Shown here: one piece after another, positions 43,481-50,317 of the stretch
Layout: each line of letters begins with the position of its first letter
Numbering within the stretch: the stretch's first letter is position 1
Assembly (NCBI GenBank): GCA_021648755.1
Contig: JAKISG010000003.1
Coordinates: 62,001-126,000, forward strand
DNA length: 64,000 nucleotides
From: Flavobacteriaceae bacterium
GTDB lineage: Bacteria > Bacteroidota > Bacteroidia > Flavobacteriales > Flavobacteriaceae
Direction: 5' to 3'
Notes under the pieces: generated by a model
The model's database searches: none
Told to the model about the DNA's origin: nothing
What the model saw: the letters and a program-made list of their open reading frames with translations, nothing else
Translations under genes and position numbers: made by a program

Positions 43481-43488
43481 CAAATGTA
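43481..43488 (-). promoter_or_regulatory. Promoter -7 element (TACATTTG) of guaB
   Basis: TAnnTTTG match on the minus strand 29 bases before the guaB ATG. Confidence 0.55.
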
Positions 43489-43604
43489 GGTGTTTAAAAT
43501 GGAAAGTTAAAAATTAAAAAGTTAAAAATTTTGGAATCACATATTATTTTTGATGTAAACATAATATGCAGTTTATATTTTTCCTTTCATGGCTAAATTA
43601 ATCT

Positions 43605-43642
43605 AAAACTTCCATTTATAAAATTTTATAAATGGAAGTTTT
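43605..43642 (-). terminator. Perfect 38-bp palindrome, terminator of the distal tssD
   Basis: An exactly self-complementary 38 bases (arms beginning AAAACTTCCATTTATA) lies 20 bases beyond the stop of the tssD gene at 43662. It ends in TTTT on either strand. Confidence 0.75.
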
Positions 43643-43661
43643 ATTAAAAATAATTTTTGTT

Positions 43662-44057
43662 TTACATTTTGGTAGGCCAACTATTTATAAAATTAGTATT
43701 TTTTATTTTAATTTTTTTTGCAGAAATAATAATTCTAGTTTTAAGTGGCTGTGAATCTATAGAATTAAAATTTTCTGAATACTTTATACAATAAGCTTCT
43801 GTAAATTCTACAGTTTTAAGACTAGCTAAATTATCTCTTTTAAAGAAAGTTATTTTTCCTTTTTTTGACATATTTGGAGAAATCATCCATTCTAAAAAAT
43901 TTGTTTTTCCTGTAGATTCTAAAAGAATACTTATTTGACCACCTTTTGGTTTTTGTGATGGTCTTCCGTTGTAATCTGTACCTTGCTCAAAAGTAAAAGT
44001 ACAATCTAATACATTCATTTCATCATCATCAATATTTATTTTTGCTAAAAAAGACAT
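43662..44057 (-). CDS. tssD: T6SS tube protein TssD (Hcp), copy 2
   Basis: A 131-residue Hcp/TssD of the Bacteroidota T6SSiii family. It starts MSFLAKINIDDDEMNVLDCTF and contains DYNGRPSQKPKGGQI, the conserved TGRPS-type loop, then EWMISPNMSKKGKITFFKRD and AYCIKYSENFNSIDSQPLKT, and ends with a short basic tail. Hexamers stack to form the inner tube and can carry effectors. It lies 119 bases downstream of the other tssD, with a hairpin between and a 38-bp palindrome behind. It differs from copy 1 at many positions, so this is an old duplication; possibly it serves a distinct effector. Confidence 0.85.
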   Translation of the reverse strand: MSFLAKINIDDDEMNVLDCTFTFEQGTDYNGRPSQKPKGGQISILLESTGKTNFLEWMISPNMSKKGKITFFKRDNLASLKTVEFTEAYCIKYSENFNSIDSQPLKTRIIISAKKIKIKNTNFINSWPTKM

Positions 44058-44121
44058 AAAGTAATTTTTTTAAATTAATAATAAACTTAGTTTTAGTAAT
44101 ACGTATTGACTACTAAACAAA

Positions 44122-44149
44122 AAAGAGAGTGTTATAGAACACTCTCTTT
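44122..44149 (-). terminator. Terminator of tssD copy 1
   Basis: Perfect 12-bp stem AAAGAGAGTGTT with an ATAG-type loop, with a T-run on the minus strand, 27 bases past the tssD copy 1 stop. Confidence 0.8.
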
Positions 44150-44176
44150 AGAAAAGACTATAAAATTAGCGTTTTT

Positions 44177-44563
44177 TTATACCCAGTCATTTTCATGCTG
44201 ACCAGCGCCCATAGCGATAGTTCTTGCAGAAATTACAAAAGTTTCAGCCATTGGATTTTTTCCTGTTGCATCAAAGTTTTCACGATATTTAACCATGTAA
44301 CCTTCTGTAAATTTAAGCTCTTTAGAAGTAGCATCAGTATCTCTTTTCAAAAATACAATTGAACCATCTCTACGCTCAAAGTTATTGAACATCCAGTCAG
44401 ATAATGTTGTGTCTGCAGTTGATTCAACAGAAATGTAAATTTTTCCACCTCTAGTTATAGAAGAAGGTCTTCCTGTTGCGTCTGTTTCTTGGTGTAATTC
44501 GTAGTTACAAGATAATACATTGTACTCTTTACCACCTACTTTTAGTTTTGATTTAAAACTCAT
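44177..44563 (-). CDS. tssD: T6SS tube protein TssD (Hcp), copy 1
   Basis: A 128-residue Hcp/TssD. MSFKSKLKVGGKEYNVLSCNYELHQ is a typical T6SSiii start, followed by TDATGRPSSITRGGKI, WMFNNFERRDGSIVFLKRD and EGYMVKYRENFDATGKNPM. This is the canonical form and probably the major structural tube subunit: it has its own promoter (TATATTTG) and a strong terminator, the mark of a highly expressed secreted protein. The TssB/TssC sheath genes are about 8 kb to the right on the opposite strand. Confidence 0.93.
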   Translation of the reverse strand: MSFKSKLKVGGKEYNVLSCNYELHQETDATGRPSSITRGGKIYISVESTADTTLSDWMFNNFERRDGSIVFLKRDTDATSKELKFTEGYMVKYRENFDATGKNPMAETFVISARTIAMGAGQHENDWV

Positions 44564-44624
44564 AATTTAATGATTTAAAATGTTAAAAAAATAATTATTT
44601 ATATATAAAGATATATTTATACAG

Positions 44625-44632
44625 CAAATATA
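44625..44632 (-). promoter_or_regulatory. Promoter -7 element (TATATTTG) of tssD copy 1
   Basis: TAnnTTTG match on the minus strand, 62 bases before the tssD ATG. Confidence 0.55.
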
Positions 44633-45006
44633 AGAAACATTAACTTATAAAAAAAATTAATTTCAATTTATTTTAGATAAACCTTAAAATTCGCAAGAGT
44701 TTTTGCTATAAACCCTATATTGTTAATGCTTAAGAAACATACTTAGCTTCTTTTTTCTACATTAAACCAACAGTTAACATTCATAACGAAAACCCTTGAG
44801 ATTTCAGGTTAACTAAGAGAATATTTTGAAATTTACATATATCCTATTATATAATCACAATTTTTTTTTAAAATTAAACTTGATTTCTAAAATATAAATT
44901 TTGATGTAAAAACTTAAATTTTTGATTTTATGTTGTGGAGTAATAAAAATTGCTAAAATTAAATATTAACTAAATAATAAAAATTTTCTTAGTTAACCTT
45001 TAGGTA

Positions 45007-45014
45007 TAAGTTTG
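45007..45014 (+). promoter_or_regulatory. Promoter -7 element (TAAGTTTG) before a candidate ncRNA
   Basis: A TAnnTTTG match in the gene-free stretch, directly before a region of hairpins and unlike-coding composition. Confidence 0.5.
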
Positions 45015-45017
45015 TAG

Positions 45018-45200
45018 TGTAAATCACCACGAACGCTATTTTAAATATAGTGAAAACGTGAGTAAAAGTTGAAATGTGTGTACAGATTTGAGACTTGTAA
45101 ATATAGTATTTATGGTAAGGCTCGAAAATCGAGTATTCCTGATAATAACGCACAGTTTAATTCGTAGTAGAAGATACTTGTAGATTTAAGGTTTAATTTA
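45018..45200 (+). ncRNA. Candidate structured RNA, possibly 6S-like (6S-Flavo type)
   Basis: This part of the 911-base interval 44564-45474 is less AT-rich and not open in any frame. It starts just after a promoter element. Local hairpins include GTAGTG/CACCAC, CGCTAT/ATAGTG and CTCGA/TCGAG within GGCTCGAAAATCGAGTATTCC, and the rest has unpaired A-rich stretches. A freestanding non-coding RNA of this size in Flavobacteria suggests the 6S-Flavo family known from Rfam, but I could not align it from memory and did not find the long closing stem with confidence. Identity is therefore tentative. The 3' end may be the A8/T8 palindrome at 45237 or lie before it. Left of it (44640-45000) I see only AT-rich sequence. 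Confidence 0.45.
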
Positions 45201-45212
45201 AAGTTAGTTTTG

Positions 45213-45220
45213 TATCTTTG
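45213..45220 (+). promoter_or_regulatory. Promoter -7 element (TATCTTTG) toward the AraC-type regulator
   Basis: Perfect TAnnTTTG element on the plus strand. The next plus-strand gene is the AraC-family regulator, 255 bases downstream, so the leader would be long. Confidence 0.5.
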
Positions 45221-45236
45221 AAATAAGTTTTTAAAT

Positions 45237-45260
45237 CGAAAAAAAATATATTTTTTTTCG
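45237..45260. terminator. A8/T8 palindrome
   Basis: CG-A8-TATA-T8-CG is perfectly self-complementary over 24 bases. It could terminate the upstream ncRNA or form an early hairpin in the leader starting at the 45213 promoter. Confidence 0.5.
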
Positions 45261-45294
45261 GTTACATCGAATAGGAATGTAAAAACACAAGTAA

Positions 45295-45435
45295 TTAGGA
45301 TGCAATAATATTATAGTTGAAAATGAAAAATTACAAAATTTAAATGTATTAAATAAATATACAAATGAAATAAAGGACTTTTATCTGAATCAGTATAAGA
45401 TTTACTATAATTTATTTAAATCGACCAATAATTAA
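45295..45435 (+). pseudogene. Short coding-like remnant before the AraC-type gene
   Basis: An open frame with protein-like composition (IIVENEKLQNLNVLNKYT, then NEIKDFYLNQYKIYYNLF) ends at TAA 45435. It lacks a start codon. It may be the tail of a lost gene. Family not recognised. Confidence 0.25.
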
Positions 45436-45474
45436 AAAGTGTATTTAATATCCCTCTAAACCATTTTTAAAACC

Positions 45475-46605
45475 ATGCAAAATATTGTTGATATAATGAA
45501 CTTAATATTGCTAATTGGTATTATTCAAGGTTTTACTTTTACCACAATAGTAGTTATTAAAAATAATAAAAATAGTAAATCTATCTTATATTTAAGTTTA
45601 ATTATATTATTTTTATCTTTAAATAATTTACAAACATGGTTAGTTGAAAAAGATTTAATACATTTAAATTATTACATAGACTATTTGCATGTTTCTTGGA
45701 ATATTTTTTTAGGACCAATGTTTTATTTATTTTTAGTAAATTATTTAAGAATTAAAAAACAACTTAAAAACATTTTTTTAATTACTATTTTAGTTTTTAT
45801 TTTAAGTATAGTTTTAAGATTATTTTTCTTAGGTTATATAAAATCTAAATTTGAAACAGCACAGTTTTATGTTTTTTTAAGAAAATATAATACTTATGAA
45901 GATATGTTTGTTTTTTTATATACCATACCCATATTTTTATTTAGTACCCATATTTTTTTTAAACAGAAACGTAAATTTAAAATTATTTTAAGTTATGATA
46001 ATTTAAAATGGATTAGAACATTTTTTTTGCTATCTAGTATTGTTTTATTTTTTTGGCTGGTTGTAATTTGTTTAAATTATAATTTCACAAATATAGATGC
46101 AAACTATTTTTATGCTCCTTTGCATTTTGGCACATCATTTTTAATTTATTGGTTAGGTTTTCAGGGTTTTAATCAAAACAGATTAATGCAAAGTAGAATA
46201 TTGTTGCGAAAAAAAATTAATGAAAATGAGGCTATTAAGATTTGTAAAAAAAAAGTTTTAAAAACAGAGGATTTAAATGATTTTAAAAAGATTGAAAAAG
46301 AATTAATTAAGCAAAATTTATTTTTAGACCCATACCTAAGTTTAGATTCTTTAGCAAAAAAAATAAATACAAACACCAATAATTTGTCAAAATTGATTAA
46401 TAATTATAGTACTTATAATTTTACAGATTATATTAATAATTTTAGAGTTAGTTATGCAAAAAAATTGTTAACTAACAAAGAATATAGTACGTATACTATT
46501 ATTGCAATTGGTTTAGAATCAGGTTTTAATTCTAAATCTACTTTTTATTCCGCTTTTAAAAAATTTACAAATACAACACCCACACAATTTCGAAAAGCAA
46601 ATTAA
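45475..46605 (+). CDS. Membrane-anchored AraC-family transcriptional regulator
   Basis: A 376-residue protein. The first about 235 residues hold roughly seven hydrophobic segments (IVDIMNLILLIGIIQGFTF, ILYLSLIILFLSL, FLITILVFILSIVL and others). After a Lys-rich stretch, residues about 270-376 form an AraC-type double helix-turn-helix (LSLDSLAKKINTNTNNLSKLIN, FTDYINNFRVSYAKKLL, TIIAIGLESGFNSKSTFYSAFKKFTNTTPTQFR in parts). This is the Bacteroidota type in which a membrane sensor is fused directly to the DNA-binding domain. It faces the large hydrolase gene, and two palindromic motifs lie between them, so it probably controls that gene. The ligand is unknown. Confidence 0.85.
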   Translation: MQNIVDIMNLILLIGIIQGFTFTTIVVIKNNKNSKSILYLSLIILFLSLNNLQTWLVEKDLIHLNYYIDYLHVSWNIFLGPMFYLFLVNYLRIKKQLKNIFLITILVFILSIVLRLFFLGYIKSKFETAQFYVFLRKYNTYEDMFVFLYTIPIFLFSTHIFFKQKRKFKIILSYDNLKWIRTFFLLSSIVLFFWLVVICLNYNFTNIDANYFYAPLHFGTSFLIYWLGFQGFNQNRLMQSRILLRKKINENEAIKICKKKVLKTEDLNDFKKIEKELIKQNLFLDPYLSLDSLAKKINTNTNNLSKLINNYSTYNFTDYINNFRVSYAKKLLTNKEYSTYTIIAIGLESGFNSKSTFYSAFKKFTNTTPTQFRKAN

Positions 46606-46611
46606 AAACTG

Positions 46612-46631
46612 TCCGAAATTATGATTTTGGA
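46612..46631. promoter_or_regulatory. Inverted-repeat operator candidate, copy 1
   Basis: TCCGAAAT-TATG-ATTTTGGA, arms pairing at 7 of 8 positions, seven bases past the regulator's stop. A very similar element recurs at 46733. Confidence 0.45.
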
Positions 46632-46732
46632 TAAGGAAAATTTATATATTTTTTTAATTTTTTTGTAATGAATGTTGAATACAATTTTAGAAAATATTAA
46701 AATTTAATTTTATAAAAATTTATCCTAATTCA

Positions 46733-46753
46733 TACAAAATTTATGATTTTGGA
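46733..46753. promoter_or_regulatory. Inverted-repeat operator candidate, copy 2
   Basis: TACAAAAT-TTATG-ATTTTGGA, sharing TTATGATTTTGGA with copy 1. It ends 22 bases ahead of the TAATTTTG promoter element, where an activator would bind. Confidence 0.5.
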
Positions 46754-46775
46754 CACTTAAAAGAGTTAGAACTTG

Positions 46776-46783
46776 TAATTTTG
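46776..46783 (+). promoter_or_regulatory. Promoter -7 element (TAATTTTG) of hydrolase paralogue B
   Basis: TAnnTTTG match 96 bases before the hydrolase ATG at 46880, just after operator copy 2. Confidence 0.5.
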
Positions 46784-46879
46784 AAATGAAATAAAAGAGA
46801 AACTTTATTAAAATACATAAAAAATTATTAACTTAAATCATTGAAACTTAAACAATTTCAATATCACAAACTCAAATTT

Positions 46880-49800
46880 ATGAAAAAATTAATTACAATT
46901 ACAAGCTTTTTATTATTTATTAATATTACAGCACAAGAAATACCCATTATTAAAATAGATTCTATGCTAGTTAATATTGACAAATCTAGTTTATCAACCA
47001 ATAACATTTTATATGATCGAGTCTTTTCTTGGGCTAATTTAGATGTCTATACCGATTCTATAAACATATCTAATACTAAACATTTTGAACAAGCATTGAC
47101 AGAGTTATATAAGTCATCAAATGAGCAGAAATTTATTCCTTATAAAAATTTAAGAAACTTTTATATAGATAAAAAAAATTATGATGAGGTTGATATTGGT
47201 ATAATAAATGCCTCTTTTTATCAAATAAATTACTTTGAAGAAAATGTAGAAGAAGGAGGTCTTAAAATAATCGATAATAAATTTGAAAAAATTAATAATG
47301 GCAAGACAGCATTTAAATCCAATGAAGTTTTAATTATTTCACCATTAAAACAATTTGTAACGGGTAATGATATTACATTTCATTTTGATGAGAAATTTGT
47401 ATTTGAAGAAAACACCAATAAAACAATTAATAGTATTATTGCTAATTTTGATACCAAAATAGATTACACCATTTACGAAAACGGCAATTTTACTAATAAT
47501 AATCTAACTATTAATTATACAGAAACAGGTTATAAAACTTTAACTTTTTTGGTTGTATTTAATGATAATACTACTAAAACTACCCAAGCAGAAATGCATT
47601 TTAAGCGCTTAGAACAACAGTCTGTACAGCCTGTAGTAAATTTAGAACAGCCTTTTATTTCGGATATACCATTTCAAGGTTATGATGAGTATTCGCCAGT
47701 AAATGGTCAATTAGAATGGCGTATTTTCTATGCTAACAATAATACCAATAATAAAATTTTAAAACCGATTATTATTATAGATGGTTTTGACCCTTTAGAT
47801 AAAAGAAAAATACAAGATTCTGATCCACATGAGGGTACTGATGAAGAGCATCGTTCCATCGAAGATACAATGGTTTATTTTGACAGTAATGGTATAGAAC
47901 AAGATATAATTCCAAAACTACAATCATTAGGTTATGACGTAATTATTGTAAATCACCCTGTTTATACAACTCCAGATGGTATAGAAATAGATGGTGGAGC
48001 AGACTATATAGAACGTAACGGTTTAAATCATGCTTCATTTTACAAAGCAATTAATGCAAAATTAACAGAGAACAATAGTAATGAAGAGTTAGTAATTGTT
48101 GGACCAAGTATGGGCGGTCAAATATCACGTTATGCATTAGCATATATGGAGAGAAATAGGAATCATCACAATTGTCGTTTATGGTTAAGTATAGATAGCC
48201 CGCATTTAGGTGCAAATATACCAATTGGTACACAAGCATTATTAAACATGGTGGCCTCTACTGGTCAGGTAAGCGCTATAGATTTTGTAGAAAACCAACT
48301 AGGTTCAGCGGCGGCAAGGCAGCAATTAATAGAGCAATATAATGGTTCAATTTCTACATTATATCAGGGTGAATCTTATTATACACTAAAACAAGATTAT
48401 TTAGATGCAAGAACAATTTCACAGGGATATACTGAAAATAAAGGACATCCATTTTTTGTTAAGTTTTATGATAATTTATTTAAAAATGGTGTGCGAAACA
48501 GTAAGGGATATCCAAAAAATTTAAGAAAAGTAGCATTAGTTAATGGTTCTTTAACTGGTTCAAAAAAATTTCAAAATCCTTTTGCTCAAAATTGGTTTAG
48601 TGAAGTTACTCCATATAATGATAATTTTGCAAATAATAGCGAGCAAACATTAAATATAACTGGAATCAAAAATATTTTGGGTGTTTCGATTGTTGGTACA
48701 AGAATTCACGCCTATAATAATGCTTATAATAATGGAATGCCTCAAAAAATAGCAACATTTTATAGAAAAAAAGATCCTTTTTATGGGGTTACAAATTATA
48801 TTATGAATAATAATTCTAGAGGTAATATGGATAATGTTTCAGGCGGTTGGTTTCCTACAAATCAGATTATTGCAAAAACAACAATAGAAAATATACCTGG
48901 GGAATTATCTTGGTACGAATTAAGGGAAATTGAACATGTAAATTCATTTATTTCAACACCGAGTGCATTAGGTTTTAAAAATCCAGATTTTAATTGGCAT
49001 GATGATATAAATAGAAATTTAATTTGTACTAATGAAATACCTTTTGATAATTATTTTGCGCCACAAGAAAATGAACAACATACCTCTTTTACAGAACAAA
49101 GTTTTAATTGGTTTAAAGATGAGTTGGCTAGTGATAATCCAAATCTAACAGTTTATTTAGAAAGCGATGATTTAGTTGGTCAAGATATGCTTTGCCAAAA
49201 TCTAAATGCTGAATATAGTTTTGAAAATTGTAAAATACCAACTGAACCTACTTGGGAGGTTTCCAATAATCTAAATATTGTATTTTCAAATGATACCAGT
49301 ATTATTGTAGAAATTGCAGATTCATTAACTAGCCAAATGGGATTTATAAGAGCCATTTTTGACAATCAAACTGTAGAAAAACAAGTTTGGCTCGGTAAAC
49401 CAAGAGCATATACTGTAGATCCTGATCCAGTAATATGTACAGGTGTATTTGTACAAGAATCAGGTGTCTATTCGTTACCTGTTTCTCCAGGCGCTTCCAC
49501 TTATGAAGTTACAATAGATAATTCAAATTTAATTATTGATAATGGTCAAATATCAACAAGTCCTCCACAAAATATAAATTTTTTAGCATCTCAAGAAGGA
49601 GATTATATAGCAATATTAACTACAACGAATGAATGTGGTTTAAAAGAATCTAATATCTATATAACCGCAGAAAATTGCAATGATTTTGGAGGTTGGGGTA
49701 TGCCTAAGCCATTTCCAAACTCTTCGGATACAAGTTTTAAATTAGATTTTAGAAACAAACCATCAACATCACAATTTTATATATATTTGTATGACCAATA

Positions 49801-49939
49801 TTCAAATATAAAATATCAAGGAGGGTCTAATAATGTAGAAAAGACAATTGACACAATGAATTTAGAAGAGGGTGTTTATTATTTACAAGTTTATGAAAAT
49901 GGAGAATTAAAAACTAAGCAAATATTAGTAAATCATTAA
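46880..49939 (+). CDS. Large secreted alpha/beta hydrolase (GPSMGG nucleophile), paralogue B, T9SS cargo
   Basis: A 1019-residue exported protein paralogous to the one at 9900-12881. Signal peptide MKKLITITSFLLFINITAQ. The N-terminal beta-rich region shares IDSMLVNIDKSSLSTNNILYDR and KHFEQALTELYKSS. The hydrolase core has IIIIDGFDPLDKRKIQDSDP, VIIVNHPVY, GGADYIERNG, GPSMGGQISRYALAYME (Ser410 as nucleophile) and DSPHLGANIPIG. A candidate His is in EQHTSFTEQS. The end is a full T9SS type A sorting domain (FPNSSDTSFKLDF, LYDQYSNIKYQGGS, LEEGVYYLQVYENGE, KQILVNH), so it is exported by type IX secretion or anchored on the surface. ATG 46880 is preferred over TTG 46841. Lipase or esterase activity is inferred. 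Confidence 0.78.
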   Translation: MKKLITITSFLLFINITAQEIPIIKIDSMLVNIDKSSLSTNNILYDRVFSWANLDVYTDSINISNTKHFEQALTELYKSSNEQKFIPYKNLRNFYIDKKNYDEVDIGIINASFYQINYFEENVEEGGLKIIDNKFEKINNGKTAFKSNEVLIISPLKQFVTGNDITFHFDEKFVFEENTNKTINSIIANFDTKIDYTIYENGNFTNNNLTINYTETGYKTLTFLVVFNDNTTKTTQAEMHFKRLEQQSVQPVVNLEQPFISDIPFQGYDEYSPVNGQLEWRIFYANNNTNNKILKPIIIIDGFDPLDKRKIQDSDPHEGTDEEHRSIEDTMVYFDSNGIEQDIIPKLQSLGYDVIIVNHPVYTTPDGIEIDGGADYIERNGLNHASFYKAINAKLTENNSNEELVIVGPSMGGQISRYALAYMERNRNHHNCRLWLSIDSPHLGANIPIGTQALLNMVASTGQVSAIDFVENQLGSAAARQQLIEQYNGSISTLYQGESYYTLKQDYLDARTISQGYTENKGHPFFVKFYDNLFKNGVRNSKGYPKNLRKVALVNGSLTGSKKFQNPFAQNWFSEVTPYNDNFANNSEQTLNITGIKNILGVSIVGTRIHAYNNAYNNGMPQKIATFYRKKDPFYGVTNYIMNNNSRGNMDNVSGGWFPTNQIIAKTTIENIPGELSWYELREIEHVNSFISTPSALGFKNPDFNWHDDINRNLICTNEIPFDNYFAPQENEQHTSFTEQSFNWFKDELASDNPNLTVYLESDDLVGQDMLCQNLNAEYSFENCKIPTEPTWEVSNNLNIVFSNDTSIIVEIADSLTSQMGFIRAIFDNQTVEKQVWLGKPRAYTVDPDPVICTGVFVQESGVYSLPVSPGASTYEVTIDNSNLIIDNGQISTSPPQNINFLASQEGDYIAILTTTNECGLKESNIYITAENCNDFGGWGMPKPFPNSSDTSFKLDFRNKPSTSQFYIYLYDQYSNIKYQGGSNNVEKTIDTMNLEEGVYYLQVYENGELKTKQILVNH

Positions 49940-50020
49940 ATAATATAAACTCTGCATAAAACTTTGCAGGCACTTTCAGAAGTAAGCCAAAACGCTAACT
50001 TTTAAAAAATAATTAAGTAA

Positions 50021-50060
50021 AAACTCTCAAGAATTAATTTTTCTTGAGAGTTTTCTGTTT
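50021..50060 (+). terminator. Terminator in the hydrolase-tssH interval
   Basis: AAACTCTCAAGAA / TTCTTGAGAGTTT 13-bp stem followed by a T-rich tract, 80 bases after the hydrolase stop. The rest of the 378-base interval holds the tssH promoter and nothing else I can identify. Confidence 0.75.
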
Positions 50061-50186
50061 TTAATGTTGTATTCTTTAAGATTTTTTTATGGGCTTATTC
50101 TCACAACAATTTTTTTAGTATAAAACAAAATCAGTAGTTAATAAAGAATAAATATAATGGAAGTTTGTACTAAAATTTAAAGTTTG

Positions 50187-50194
50187 TATCTTTG
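50187..50194 (+). promoter_or_regulatory. Promoter -7 element (TATCTTTG) of the tssHBC operon
   Basis: Perfect TAnnTTTG element 124 bases before the tssH ATG, leaving a long leader. Confidence 0.6.
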
Positions 50195-50317
50195 TGCTAA
50201 ATAAGTGATAAATTAATAGAAAACGCCTTGAATTTGTCACCTACTTAATACGCTTACAAAAATTCTTAATATGAACTTTTCAGTAAGTTCAATTAAAAAA
50301 ATAACACTTAAAATTTT

